A stretch of DNA of 64,000 bases from Actinomortierella ambigua (lineage: Eukaryota > Mortierellomycota > Mortierellomycetes > Mortierellales > Mortierellaceae): positions 43,837-107,836 of the forward strand of contig JAAAJB010000026.1 in NCBI GenBank assembly GCA_016098155.1. Reading direction: 5' to 3'. The number at the start of each line of letters is the position of its first letter. The stretch's first letter is position 1. Made by a program: the position numbers and the translations under genes. Of this stretch, positions 32,191-44,534 are shown piece by piece. The notes below the pieces were generated by a model. The model saw only the letters and a list, made by a program, of their open reading frames with translations. It searched no databases and was not told the DNA's origin.

Positions 32191-35100
32191 ATGAGCTCCT
32201 CGCACGAGAGGTTGAATGCTCTCTTCAACAGGTAACATAGCATGCTCAATCAAAAAACACAAGAACAACCAGACAAAAAAAAAAGACATGGCACAAGTCG
32301 TGTCATAGGTGTGCGTGTGTTAAAGTGTTATTGCCCTCGCCCTTGCCTCGCCCTTGCTGGATTCGAGTCTGCTCGACCAAAGATTTCCCGCAGGGCCCTC
32401 GTAGATCGTTGGTGTTCATCCTTACTGTTCAACAAAGGCCCTTTCTCAGCAACATGCTTGCAATCTCTATTTTTTTTTCAGGGTTGTTCGCTTGTCCCCC
32501 TGTGGTTTTTTTTTGTGCCCTTCTTTGTTGTTTTTGCTGTGGTTGACAGAGATTGACGGACGGATGGTATAGGGAGGAGGAGGGGGGGGCCAGGGCAAGG
32601 GGAAAGATCCAATAACATCAGGCAATTCATCCAACAAAACACAGATGTTCGTAAAAGAGCACAGGAAAGAGTCGATACGAGGGGCTCCACGGAGAGAACG
32701 AGCAAGTGTTGGGAGGAAGGAGGGGCATGGGGGTGGGATGGATGATGAGTATGCATGTTTGTGTATGTGCGTGTATGTATGTACGTGTGGTGGTGGTGGA
32801 GTTGGTGGTGGACGAGAGAAGGTGCGAGAGTGAGAGGGAGAAAGAAAAGGGGGATGGTTCAATAGAGACGAAAAAGAAAAAAGGTGCCCTCCACATACAC
32901 AGCAACAACAAAGACATAACACAGCATGCTTCTTTGTCTGTCTTTGTCTTCATGTCCTGTCTATCTTTCTGTCTGTCTTTCTGTCTGTCTCTCTGTTTCT
33001 CTGTCTGTCTGTCTCTCTGTGTCTGTCTGTCTGTCCGTTGCCCACGATGTGCGATCCCCCCCACTGGACATGACGATCATTGTCTGTGCCTTTTTCTTTC
33101 CCCTCCCCTATCCTCGTCATTCTTCCTCCTCTTTGTTGTTGCCCTCCTCCCCATCCCTCACACACACACACACACTATCTCACTCTGTCTCTCACACACA
33201 CAATCTCACTCTCTCTCTCCTCTCTCACCCACTCACTCTCTTCCCTCTTCTAATCCCGTTTGTATTGTAAACTTTTCTGTATGCTGGTTGGCTGTCGTGG
33301 CATCCCAACGCTCTCCCTCGTACTCCCATCCTCCCCCATCCCCCCCCATCCTCCCCTCCGTTTCTCCCTCCTCCCCTCCCATCTTTCCCTATCCTCCTCC
33401 TCCTCCCCTTCAAATGCCCTCATTGTTTATTCGTGGCCATCTTCTTGGATGCTTATATTATTATTACTACCACTACTATTACTATATTATTACTATTATC
33501 ATCATCATTATTCTAATCTATTCATTCTATTGCCATCTCTGTTGAACCCTCCCCCCCCCCTTCTTCTCCTCGCTGTTCCCCACCTCGGCGAATTTGTGCA
33601 TGTACGATGCATAACCGCGGTCCTTACCCTCCTTCCTCCTTCCTCTTCCTCCTTCTCCTCTTCTGCCTCTTCGCCCCTCAGCCTCATAGAGACATCCAAC
33701 AGTGCACAACTCTTCTTCTCACGGGGCTCCCGCCAAGAATCCTTGCAGGCCCTCCAAGAAGTCGTTCACACCGCCCGATATCTCGAGCACCAGATCTCAT
33801 TGCTCGTCCAGTCACCACCCGTTGACCATGGAAACAATAGCCCGGTAACTCAGGTGCGTCTACTTCCAAAACACCCTTACACAAACAAAATCCATACATC
33901 GTTTCTCTCGCCCACCCTCTCTTCCGAAAGCACATGTACAATGCTATGCCTCATGCATCCTTGCTAGTTACTCTACTATTACCCACCCCTCTTTTGTGTG
34001 TGAACGCGTTTGTTGGTGTGCAAGACTTTTTGGTGCGCTACACTGCTCAGTAGCATCCTTCTGACCGGCTCAGCGGAACACGCGCAACGAGCAGATTGAC
34101 ACTTTGTGCATTCATGCTGTACTCCTCCTCTTCTTCCTTCTTGTTCAGCCCTAAAGTTTTGTTCTCTGCGCTTACTTTTTTTTTTGTTGTCCGCCCATGC
34201 ACGTTTACCCTCTCAGCGGGGCACCTGTCCTGCATGTGTCCCCCTCCCATCCCGTGCAGCACTCTTCTGAACCACCCAGTTTTTCCTCCCATGCTCTTCC
34301 AATGTTGTTTGATCAAAGAAGAACTGAGCAAAGAGAGAGAGAAAGACGAGAAGCAACGGGATAAAGCAGAGCACAGATACCTCCTCTTCTTACCACACAA
34401 CAACACACACATACACATGCACACACACAAACCTTCGTCTCGAGACGCGACCAAAAACGAGTTTTGCACATGAACTTGCATCTACTCTCTCCCTCTCTTC
34501 CCGTTCTCTCTCCTCTCTCTCTCGCGCGCTCTCTCTCTCGTTTCCCTTACCTCATTGCAGTGCCTACCTCGCCTGTTTATTGTCCTCTTTACCGGCTGCA
34601 GTATGCTGTGTTGGGCGTTTGCAGACGAGCATAGTCATCCAGCTGCTTGTCTCGTGGTTTTCTCTCACGCCACAAATGTCCTCCTCACCCCAACAACTTA
34701 TCTGAGCCAAAAAAATCTCTTCAGAGCCAATACGAAGAATACATGCTCTCTCCTTCCCCCTTGTTGCGTGCCATGCTAACGTTGCTCATTTCTTTGTTTT
34801 GTCTGCTTCCACACTTACCCCTGGTGCTCCTGTTCCCTCCTTTTTTTTTGTCGTTGTTGTTTTACAACCACAGCGTTCTGGCTTACCTCACACCGACTAC
34901 TCCTGGCCAACCGACGAGTTGGGTCGGCGTACATCGCCTACAACAGTTGATTCGGCCACCCTTGCCGGGAAATCGACATTTTCCAGCTCTCCGCCACCAC
35001 CACCACAACACCGCAATTGGATCCACTATCCAGGGCCTCACTCTTCCTCAGCCCATGCTGGTTCAGGGCCAGGACAAGGTGCAGGCGCCGCCTACGGCAA

Positions 35101-38100
35101 CGATCCTGACCCATACCTTGCGCAGGCGCAAGGTCAACCACAACCACAGCCCCCTCCACCACCACCTCAGCCGCCATCACACCACGTGTCCCCTCGACAA
35201 GACCATCCATCGGCCGCACAGGACCTCCAGGGAATGGGCACCAGTTTAGCAGGCTCTAAATCTGGCACACACTCCTCGGGGCACCAACATGCCATGAACA
35301 GCCCTCGTGCGTCCTACTACACGCCTCCCCTATCGTCCAATCCTTCGCTCCCCAGCGCCCAGCCCATGGTCTTGGAAACTGCTGCCGTGCCCAACAAAGG
35401 TGGTCTCCATGCAGATCGTCAGCACGAAATTTATTACCAAAACTCTCCATCTGCCCAGTACACACCTTACAGTCCGCCGCGCCTCAACGTCGACCCCTAT
35501 GACCGCGCCCCGTCGCCTTCATCGGCCCTGTCGCATACAGGACAACCACCGCGTTCCTCCTATCCCGCACCCTTCTCTCCAACGCATGCGATGCATCATT
35601 CGTCGCAAGGCTATGGGTCCGTTGCACCCTCGCATACTCACTCAACCTGGGCAGGACATCCACGAGACCACACAGAGATGGAAACATCTAATGCTCCTCG
35701 TCAACAGCGGCCACACTCGCCTCCTCCCCCGTTAACGGTCCACATTCCATCGCATCAGGGCCCAGCAGGACCGTATCCTCCTCACCAACACCCGCACCAG
35801 CACCACCACCAGCACCACCACCAGCACCAACACCAACATCAGCACCAACACCAACATCAACACCAGCAACCATCTGCACCCTCTCAAGGCATTTATGCCT
35901 CTACCCCCCATGAGCGATCGCGCTCTCCCATATCCCCCCAGCAGTCTGCATCCTCCGACCGATATTCTGGTGATGCCCACTACTCACCGTGGGGCAAGTC
36001 AGCCACAGTGGGCGGGGTTTCGTCTAGCCACCCCAACCATGTGGCCAGCCACCAGAGTAGGATCTCGGCACTCCTAAACGACGACGAAGACGACCCTGAC
36101 TATCCGCATGGGTCCCCACCCACGAAGCGTGTGGCGATGGACAGTGACCGGGAAATGACGCACAGTGCCTCCAACTCACCCGTAGTACGGAACTCTTTGG
36201 ATCCCAAGCGGGCGATGGGCATGAACGAAAGGACAGTCAATACACAAACGCCCAAGAGCAGCCCTGCTAACCAGACAGGAGGTTCTGGTGGTATTTCATC
36301 GACAGCCGCCCCCAGCAGCGGAGGAGGCGTTGGTTCCAGGACCCAATTCCACGCGCCACTGGAACCCGAAGTGGTTCAGCGCCTGGACGAATTGTTCTTC
36401 AAGTTTCTGCAACGGATCTGCTCTGACTGTATGTGCTTCATCTTTTGACGTGTTTTACATTACTTTGCTGTTGCAATAAGTGGGATGAAGGAAAAGGACA
36501 GGCCAGCTCATCCATGGGGTTCGTTTTTTTCATTAGTGGATGCTCGCGACTCCAAGGGAGATCATATGTAAGTGGCCTTCCGCTGGATAGGGAACCGTAA
36601 GCCATGGACGTCCCCTGTTTATGCCACTCACCATACTAATACCGATTGTTGCCCCGCTGCGTACGAAACTTTTGTATGTGATTGATCGATTGTAGTCATC
36701 AGCCATTGATGGCTAAGAAGATGCAGCGTCTCGAGGCGTCGGCCGATTTCCGGCCATTCAAATTCCGAATCCAAGCATTCACCAACGCCTTTCACGAATC
36801 GCTTATCCAACATGGGCTTACGGAGGATATTTTACCTCTGCGCAAGGTCAAGGTGTACCTTTGGAAACATCGCTACATTTCTCGATTCAATGAGGATGGC
36901 AAGAAACAAAAATCCAAAGGAAATCATGTCTGGAACATTGAGGCGCGCAGGATCGCGCCTCCACCAGCTTCCGGATCATCCACATCAGCAACAGCGCCAG
37001 CGCCAGCGCCTTCATCCACTTCATCCTCCTCATCGTCGTCGCTGTCGTCGCAAGTCAAAGGCTTGAATGCCCCTGTTGCCTCGTCGTATTTTTCATCGTC
37101 AGCACTTACGTCGGCCACCGCCAACATTCGCCTGAAGAATGAACATGAAGTAGGCGTAACAACTATTACCACTTCAACAGGAGGAACCGTCAGCTTGACT
37201 CGCCCTCCTAGCCCTTCTATCCAGTGGGAGTTCCGAGAATACACAAGCAGGATCGCTGGGCAACTTATCAAGTTTGCTCGTGTCGGTGTGCGGTACACTT
37301 ATACGCCTCGTATCTGGGACGCACAAATGTCTTGTATGTGTTTTGTTTTTATGTCTCGCACATGCCTCCTCCCCTTGACGATTTCTTGGGCGTTTTCCCC
37401 ATGCTTACTCGCTCTTATTTTTCCCCTGCCTGTTTGTTTTTTTCTCTCTCTCTCTCTCTCTTCATATTTTGGGCAATATTCCTCTTGATAGGCCCCGAGG
37501 CGACGTATAGCAGTCCAAGTTTACCCCCTTGGCTCAAATGGCACAACAAAGAGCTTGTTGGCACTCCGGGACCCGAGGACAAGTCTTGCACTATCATGGT
37601 ACATGCCGTGTATGATCGCGAGGGCACCAAGTGTGAGCTCGAAATGTCATATTTCCTCACTATTCTCGACCAGGACGAGGTCGAGGAGGCATCCGAGAAG
37701 GACGACGAAGAGGCCGAGCAGCTGAAGAAGGCTGCGAGTGGAGGCCGCGGACGTCCACCTTTGCTACCTAAACCCACTGCTGCACCGAAAGCCCTGCTGC
37801 AACACCAGTCGCATGACGCTGGTGGCGCTGAAGGTGAGGCGGACCATGAGCTCGCGGCGGATGAGATGGAGATTGACTCGTCACGGGAACACCATCCCTC
37901 ACGAAAACAACAATCACATCAGCAGAAGCGATACCTCAGATCAAGCCGACACCGTTCCAAGCAGCGGCAGGCTCGGCGTCATGATGAGGACGGCCACGAT
38001 GAAGAGGACGACGATGAAGAGGATGATGATGAAGAAGAAGAAGAGGAGGAGGAAGACGAGGAAGAGGAAGACGACCATGACGACGAAGATGGGGATGATG

Positions 38101-38519
38101 CGATGCAGGTCGAGTATGAAGACCCTAGTGGCGATGGTGACTACGAAGAGGATGAGGACGTGCACAATGGTGCCTATAGCGAAGGGATAGAGGACGACGA
38201 AGACGAAGATATGGCCGAGGACGAGCTATCTTTGGTGGGACGGCAGCCCCGAGGCCATCACCTCTCTCAGTCGCCGTCAACGACCCATCGTCGCCGAAGC
38301 AGCGCCGGAGGCGCTAGCTCCAGCAGCAGCAATGGACGGAGACCCAGCTGCAGTAGCAGTAGCAGTCGTGGCCGTCGCAGCAGCGTGAGCGGGAACCGAG
38401 GAGCAGCAGCAGGAGCCACCGCTGCCAATAACAAAGCACATCGCGCTAGCCGACGAGAGACGTCCGGCCCCACCTCTAGAATCATGGGAGCCAAAGAAGC
38501 CAAGCGACCACGCCAATGA
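32191..38519 (+). CDS. Large, probably nuclear, protein with conserved core and acidic tail
   Basis: Exons 32191-32231, 33682-33853, 34874-36428, 36537-36567, 36696-37333 and 37492-38519 sum to an intact 1,154 aa frame. A further small exon near 34.7 kb cannot be excluded. The N-terminus (NALFN, then RQESLQALQEVVHTARYLEH) is helical. Then come about 500 disordered residues rich in Ser, Pro, His and Gln, with an (HQ)n tract near 35.80-35.87 kb. A globular core starts LDELFFKFLQRICSD, followed by RPFKFRIQAFTNAFHESL, VKVYLWKHRYISRFN, EFREYTSRIAGQLIKFARVG and SLPPWLKWHNKELVG. The tail has over 60 mainly Asp/Glu residues near 38.0-38.1 kb and a basic, Ser-rich end. I do not recognise the core. The layout suggests a transcription or chromatin regulator. 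Confidence 0.78.
32926..33240. repeat. Microsatellite cluster inside the first intron
   Basis: (TCTG)n at about 32935-33035, (CA)n near 33160 and CT-rich units to 33240. These help explain the 1,450 nt length of intron 1 of the gene at 32191-38519. Confidence 0.8.
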
Positions 38520-39887
38520 AAAAAAAAACAAACAAACCAAAAAGAAACAGAAAAAAACACTTACAAAACAGAACCAAAAATAATACAAATTCATTAAACA
38601 AACAGTTTATCATCTATCGATAGAATTACCTCGGGCGAGAATCCGCCGCGATACTCCTTCATGTCGCTGCTATTGCTGCTGTTATCATTGATTGTTCTTG
38701 AAGCGTCCGAGCTAAGGACGGGTATTTTGTTTTGAAAAGGGGAGGGGAGGGGAGAGGGGGAGGATTTGAGGGTATTAGTACTTTTGTAGCAGCTCTTGGT
38801 GCACGGGATGGACTTTTTCGAGGCGACTGGACAAAGAGATCTCGCAATAGAATGGATGACAAAGATAGATTTGTCTCCTACGCTAGTCTAGCTTGTTCAT
38901 CCTCCCCTTTCGCGCCCCGTCTTTTCTCGGTAGAGATGCCAAAGGCATATTCAACATTCATTGTCCTTAATTGCACGCGGTGCCTTTCTACCAGAGGGGT
39001 GCGACGAAGATGCAGAAACGCGCCCCCCCCCTCGGCATGTCCACTCCATTGATTCAAACGGCTCTGCTAGGCTCGATGGTGGAACCAAATGCACGACAGA
39101 AAAAAGAATGCATGGAGTGGTATTGTGTGGTGAGCAACTCCAGGAGGCAGCTGCATGTTTGGATAGAGAATTGGGGACATTGCAATGCGTGTCCTCAAAA
39201 AATAGCTCCAAGAACGAAGAATATGTCCGTGTTTGCTTTTGCGGTCCCATCCCTCCTCCCCCCCTTCAAAGGAAAAATTCGCAGTGGCAGCCCAATGCAT
39301 TTCCTCTCTCGTCCCCCGGATGCAGCTTGGGGTACCGTACCGTTCCGAAACTATGGTTTGCGTCCTTTGCGGTACCACCAACGTGCGTATCCCTGCGTCT
39401 TGCCTTGTGTTCATTAACAGAAACGGGGCAAACCATGGGGCTTCGGAAAATGTTGCCTATGCAACACCTCCTTGAGCGAGGAGGAAAACCAATACTTGGA
39501 CGAGAAAAAAAGCAAGTATCTCCGCCCCTCCCACCCTGCACGCCAATCTCCATGGTCTACGGATGGTGCCATCCAGTGCTTTGTTTTTTTCTGGCTTTGA
39601 GGCTCGAACGGCCGAACAGGAAGTCCAGGGAGCCCGTGATGACAAAAGGGGTCGCTGGCTCTTAAAAAGGTGTCGTTGGGCTTTAGGTAACGCATTTTTC
39701 TTCTCTTTTTTCCCGACCGTCAAATAACGTACTCACTGCATTACCTTTCCATTGCACACACTATTACACAATTACCTATTTGCATACTCCCCTTTTTCAA
39801 GACCTTTATTCATATCTAGGCTATCAATCCAAGTTACTTGTACACTTGCTCGCGTTACCTTTCTCCACCCAAACGCCCCTCCCAGCC
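38520..39887. other. Intergenic, no gene recognised
   Basis: 1.37 kb holding the A-rich 3' end of the upstream gene and the 5' flank of the kelch gene. Overlapping frames of 80-230 codons exist but lack family resemblance, and those that start do so mostly at non-ATG codons. Confidence 0.5.
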
Positions 39888-41725
39888 ATGAAAACGTTCC
39901 TAATCGCGGCCCTCCTGTGTTTGCACCCAATTGCATCACAATACGCAGGCACAAGTTTGAGACCGCCAGTCTCTGGTCAATCTTCCTCGCCTTCTTCCTC
40001 CTCTTCATCACCTTCCTACCCATCTACCTCCTCCTCTTCATCTTCGTCGTCATCCTCTTCTTCTTCATCCTCGCCGGCCTCGCTTCCATTCACACCGTCC
40101 ACGCCAGGCACGACGACCACCAACGGGGGTCCGAACCCAGGTCCAGGCCCCTTGACGGGGGCAGCCGCGACGCGGACACGATCGCGGATCTATGTGTTAG
40201 GCGGGCAGAGCACACAAGCGCACGAGGGGATCCTGAGCACGATGACCAATAGCTTCTATTCGATCGATCTCACAAAGCCCTGGGCATCGGACACGCCGGC
40301 TTGGACTCGCCATGCGCCCGGCCCTGCACTGTGGCGCAGCTCGATCTGTAGCTCGGCGGACGGGAGCCGGATCGTGGCATTCGCGAATGGAGGAGGAAGT
40401 GGTGGTGGTGGTGGTGGTGGGAATAGTGGTACAGGGGTAAATGACAGCAGCACAGCAACCGACAGCAACATCTCTGTGTATTCGACGGCCAAGGACGCTT
40501 GGCACCCGGTGGCGGGAACGCTGAGTCCGCACCATTTGACCGAGGTACGGTGTGTGACGTCGGTGAACGACGACCGCGTGTATGTGGCTGGTGGATTGGC
40601 GGATAGCCAGGCGATGACGATGGATGTGTTTTCGTTCGAGTCGGAGAGTCTGTCGACGGTGGACATGCCGACGCTCGGCATGATGGCTGGACGGGTGTCG
40701 TATGCCGGCGTGTGGCTCAATATCCGGTCCAGTATCTTGTTCTTTGGCGGTTACACCAATAAAGGATTCATGCCGTCGTCGATGATCGAGTACTCGCCAA
40801 AGGATAGCAACTGGAAAGATGAATTGCAGGTAAGGACTGGATGTGCGTCTATGTGTGTCTCTTTCTCACTCTCTCACTCTTGTTTCTCGCACTGGATGCA
40901 TGATAAGAAGGCTCACTCTTTTTCCATTGCAATATGATTTTTTTCGTAATTCTCGTAGAATACACCAGGAGGTCCCACCTCGCTGGTAGACCACTGCATG
41001 GCTGCTGGTAAATGCTGCAAACAGATTTGTATGGCAGCCGATGAACAAGCTAGGAAAACAAGTCGACAAGCTTCTTACCACCCTACACCCACCTTCCTTC
41101 CTACTAAACCTTTAATCCACTAGACGACAAGGGCACCAAGGTCTTCATCTACGGAGGTCGGTCACAGTGGGACGGCCCAGCCCAGGGAGCATTCTACATC
41201 TACGATGTGGGTCTTCAGACTTGGACTCAGGGACCGTCGATTGGCCGACGCCTGTACGCATCATGTGCCGCCGTCGGAGATTACTTCTTGCTATTTGGCG
41301 GCACGGAGGATCCCTTTACCAACACGCCTGCCGACATGGGCAAGGAAACACTACCAGTGCACATCTTTAAAGTGTCGACCAACACGTGGGTGAACGACTA
41401 TGTTCCCGGCGGATCTTCGTCTGGGTCTTCTGGACGGAACGGTGGCTCGTCCTCTTCAGGGGGTATGCCTGGCCAGAACGAGGACGACAGTGGGATCCGG
41501 ATCTCGACCAACGTGGGTCTGATTGTGGGCGCGATCGGGGCTGGCATTATTTTGCTGGGAGCGATGATCACGGTGTACTTTTACCTGCGGTCGAAGGACA
41601 AGCGCCGGATCAAACACCAGCAGCTGCAAGAGTCGCGTCGGCCCAGCTTTGCATCGACGTCGATGGTCACGCTTGGGCGGAACGACACCTCATCGGCGAT
41701 GGAAAAGGGAAATGGCTTTGCATGA
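39888..41725 (+). CDS. Kelch-repeat type I membrane protein
   Basis: Three exons, 39888-40829, 40959-41007 and 41124-41725, encode 530 aa. A signal peptide (MKTFLIAALLCLHPIASQ) precedes a poly-Ser stalk. A kelch beta-propeller follows, with blades marked by RIYVLGGQ, RVYVAGGL, SILFFGGYTN, KVFIYGGRS and YFLLFGGTED, several followed by the usual Trp-x(2-6)-Pro strand. After a Gly/Ser linker there is one membrane span (VGLIVGAIGAGIILLGAMI), then a basic cytosolic tail of about 60 residues. Kelch propellers bind proteins or sugars; the topology puts this one outside the cell or in the secretory lumen. An enzyme role like galactose oxidase is not supported, as no copper-ligand pattern was seen. 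Family assignment is firm; role is unknown. Confidence 0.88.
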
Positions 41726-44273
41726 TGGTGGAGAGAACAAAAGCGTGCTGTCTTGTCGCTTTCTGTTTCTCTCCTCCTTCGTCTTTCTAAGGCAGCTTTT
41801 TTTCAGCCACCATCACCATCGCCATCACTACCACAGCAACAGCCATTCACTCGACGAACAACCAACCGGGAAAGAAGTGGGTCAGGCCCCGCTATGTAAG
41901 ATGTTCTGTTCTTCTCGCTGCTGTCCAACCATGGGAGCCTGCTCAGCCGCCGCAAAAAACCAATCCTCCGTGTTATTTAATACTATTAATGCTCTACAGA
42001 TCACACACACAAAAAAAAACGAAAGAGGGAGAGAGGCACTCTGACATTGAACGAGTGTCTCTCTCCGTTGAAGAAGAAGAAAAAAAATGAACGCAACACG
42101 ATACCAGCTCACTTGTTTCTTTATTTTCTCTTTCTGTCTTTTCGTCTTCCTTTCTCGTCTACCTACCTTGTTATTTTCTTTCTCTGTTCTACCTTTGTTC
42201 GCTTTTTGTACCGTTTCTCTCTTTTGTCTACCTTGTTCTCTCTCTCTTTCTCTCTCTCTCTCTCTTTGTCTCTTGTGTTTACTTGATGACCATACTTTTG
42301 GGGCCAACTGTGACATTGTCGCTTACAGCCATCAATTATAGAATGCGGCAAGCAGCGACTTTCAATTCATCTGTGTTTGTTCCAAATGAGGTGAACAATT
42401 CAACAGAACAAAGATTGTTCACCTCTAAAGGGAAAAGAGAACAAAGTGAGAGGTGGGGTGGGGTAGTGAGGTGGGATAGGATAGTGACAGTCTCTTTGTT
42501 TGTTGTTTCATTCAAAAGAGTGGGTATTGGGCCGCGGAGTTGGGGATTTTTTTTTCTGAGAATGAACGGGAAGGGGGACCGACAGTAGTCTGCAGACATG
42601 ATAGCGAGGTGAGAAGAGTCGATCTATCTCGGGGTGAGGAAAGAGGGGGAGGGGGGAGAGGCAAAACAGCAGCAGCAGAGTAGAGTGTGCTGCAGCGCCA
42701 GGCTACTGAGCACCTCCGTATATTATGAGAGAGAGAGAGGTTGGTTGATCCAGGAACCCAAAGATAAGGCGGGGTTTTCCTTTGAGAGAAGAGCAACGGT
42801 GTACACTCCTGTCTAATGCCCAATGGATTGGCTGATAACGACAGTCGTTCAACTCGCTCAGCCAATAAGAGGGCTCCGTTCTCACCGACATTGACGATCG
42901 AGCTATGTGAGTTCGATGGGCAGATAAAATGGGCTTGGCGGTCGTACTACACTACTACTACTATTTCCACTGTTGCTGTTTGCACTGCTACACGCAGCAG
43001 TACAGCAGTACACGCCGTGCGCGTGGTTGCCATCGATCAATCGGTCGGCCGGTTGGTGGAAAAAAAAAAGGAGAGGAGAGAAAGGACCGAGCGAAATGGT
43101 CTCCGCTCCCTCCCTCTATATCTCTTTTCCCTCTGGCCATCGATTGCCAAATGTGCACATTGCCGAATGCGGCGGCATGGCCAAGAGTGGTTATTTGTAT
43201 ATGTGCGTGTGTGTGTGGTGTGTGTGTATGTGTTTTTGTCCTTGTGGCGAGGAGCCTTCTCTGCGCACTGTTCAAAGCCGAGATGACGTGCGAGGAGAAG
43301 GAAGAATGGTCATCCAGCTGGATGATGTTTTTCCCTTTCCCTCCTCTGTGGCACAGGTCCGACAGAGGGAGAGAGGCTATTGATCTGTTGCCTGTATGTG
43401 TCAGTACTGTACATCCTTGCTGTAAACTGCAAACGAAGAACAGACAGTCGAAACGTGGGGAGAATATGGTTATTGAAACCCCATGGTGGACCCCACGTTG
43501 AAAGGAGAGGACCGGCATCCTGCTGGAGAAAAAGAAAGTGGGTGGAGCTAATGCTCTCACCGTCCCCACAAACAGGCACCTACCCCCTCTCCGTCCCTCC
43601 CACTTCTTATCGACATTCGGTATGTAGTTCACTCTGCTGGTCGAGTAGAGAGAGGGGGAGGGCGAGAGAGAGGGGAGGGTTAATTTGAGCAAAAGGCGAG
43701 CACACCATGCACGTTGTATACACAAGAGCAATGACTGGGGAGAGGGCCCACACCTCTCCTGTCTTGTCACTGCTTTTTAAAATAACAACACGAGTGACTG
43801 AGAGGAAGCGAAGCGAGGAATGAATGAGTAATATTGGTGGGTTGGCCTCAGTCGCTGCCACCTCATTGCACCAGTCTCTCGGAATTTCAAAAAAATTCCT
43901 CTTCGAATGCGCTCATTTCAGAAGCGCTCTGCGTCAGTCAGGCACCGATCGAGTAAACTCCAAGGACCACGACCCTCGTCCACCCTGCCCACTTATCTCT
44001 GTCCGTTAGAGCGCCTAAAAAAAGAACCGCAGAGAATGACCTCCATGGCTGTGTTTGACATGTAGATAGAAGACCCCTTCACTCCTCCTCCTTGGCCCAA
44101 ATCAAATAAATAGACCGCCCGTTTCTGTTGTTGTTTTTTTTTGTTCTTGTTCCTGACTTCTTGTCGATCTGTCACACCTGTATCAAACGTAACCACAGTT
44201 CTCTCTCTCTTCATCTTTTCCAAACCACATCCCACACATCCCACACATCCCACACATACAACACTTTCAAAAC
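41726..44273. other. Intergenic, about 2.5 kb, no gene recognised
   Basis: Holds the kelch 3' flank, a CT-rich stretch at 42110-42290, GA-rich tracts at 42640-42740 and 43640-43680, and many short overlapping frames with no resemblance to known proteins. The last 200 bp, CA/CT-rich, are the likely promoter of the gene at 44274. Confidence 0.5.
44225..44258. repeat. Tandem repeat of a CCCACACAT unit
   Basis: Four near-identical 9-bp units end 15 nt before the start codon at 44274, so they lie in the 5' UTR. Confidence 0.85.
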
Positions 44274-44534
44274 ATGTCTGCCACCATGATCCGCACTGTC
44301 ATCGCTCGCCCTTCCACCATGGGTGCCATCCGCGCCATCTCCAACTCGTCCAAGGCCAACTCTGCAGCCACCCTCTCCCACACCGCCGCAGAGTCTGCTC
44401 ACACTGCCTCATCGGCCGGCTCGACCGCTAAGACTGTTGCCTACACTGTCCTGGGTGCCTCTGCCGTCGTTGGTGGTCTCTCTGCCCTGTTGAAGGACGA
44501 GGTCATCTACTGGACCCCTAACGCCCGCATGTAA
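44274..44534 (+). CDS. Small predicted mitochondrial membrane protein
   Basis: An 86 aa intronless frame. The first 30 residues are rich in Arg, Ser and Ala without acidic residues (MIRTVIARPSTMGAIRAISN), typical of a mitochondrial presequence. A polar Ser/Ala/His stretch follows, then one hydrophobic segment (TVAYTVLGASAVVGGLSALL) and the conserved-looking end KDEVIYWTPNARM. Codon choice is strongly C-ending, as in the highly expressed SOD1 and ADE5,7 genes here, which suggests abundant expression. I do not recognise a named subunit. Its last 17 bases overlap, on the other strand, the predicted end of MED17. Confidence 0.78.
   Translation: MSATMIRTVIARPSTMGAIRAISNSSKANSAATLSHTAAESAHTASSAGSTAKTVAYTVLGASAVVGGLSALLKDEVIYWTPNARM

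Noticed and set aside
32950..33240. Regular TCTG/CA repeats considered as a CRISPR-like array
   Set aside because: Units are 2-4 bp without spacers; these are simple microsatellites.
34555..34872. Possible extra exon (containing SQYEEYMLSPSP) between exons 2 and 3 of the gene at 32191
   Set aside because: Its best donor leaves a phase that does not fit the next exon, whereas joining 33853 directly to 34874 keeps frame.
39414..39723. Minus-strand frames of about 90 codons upstream of the kelch gene
   Set aside because: Two overlapping frames with no domain, no consistent splice sites and no ATG-supported start.
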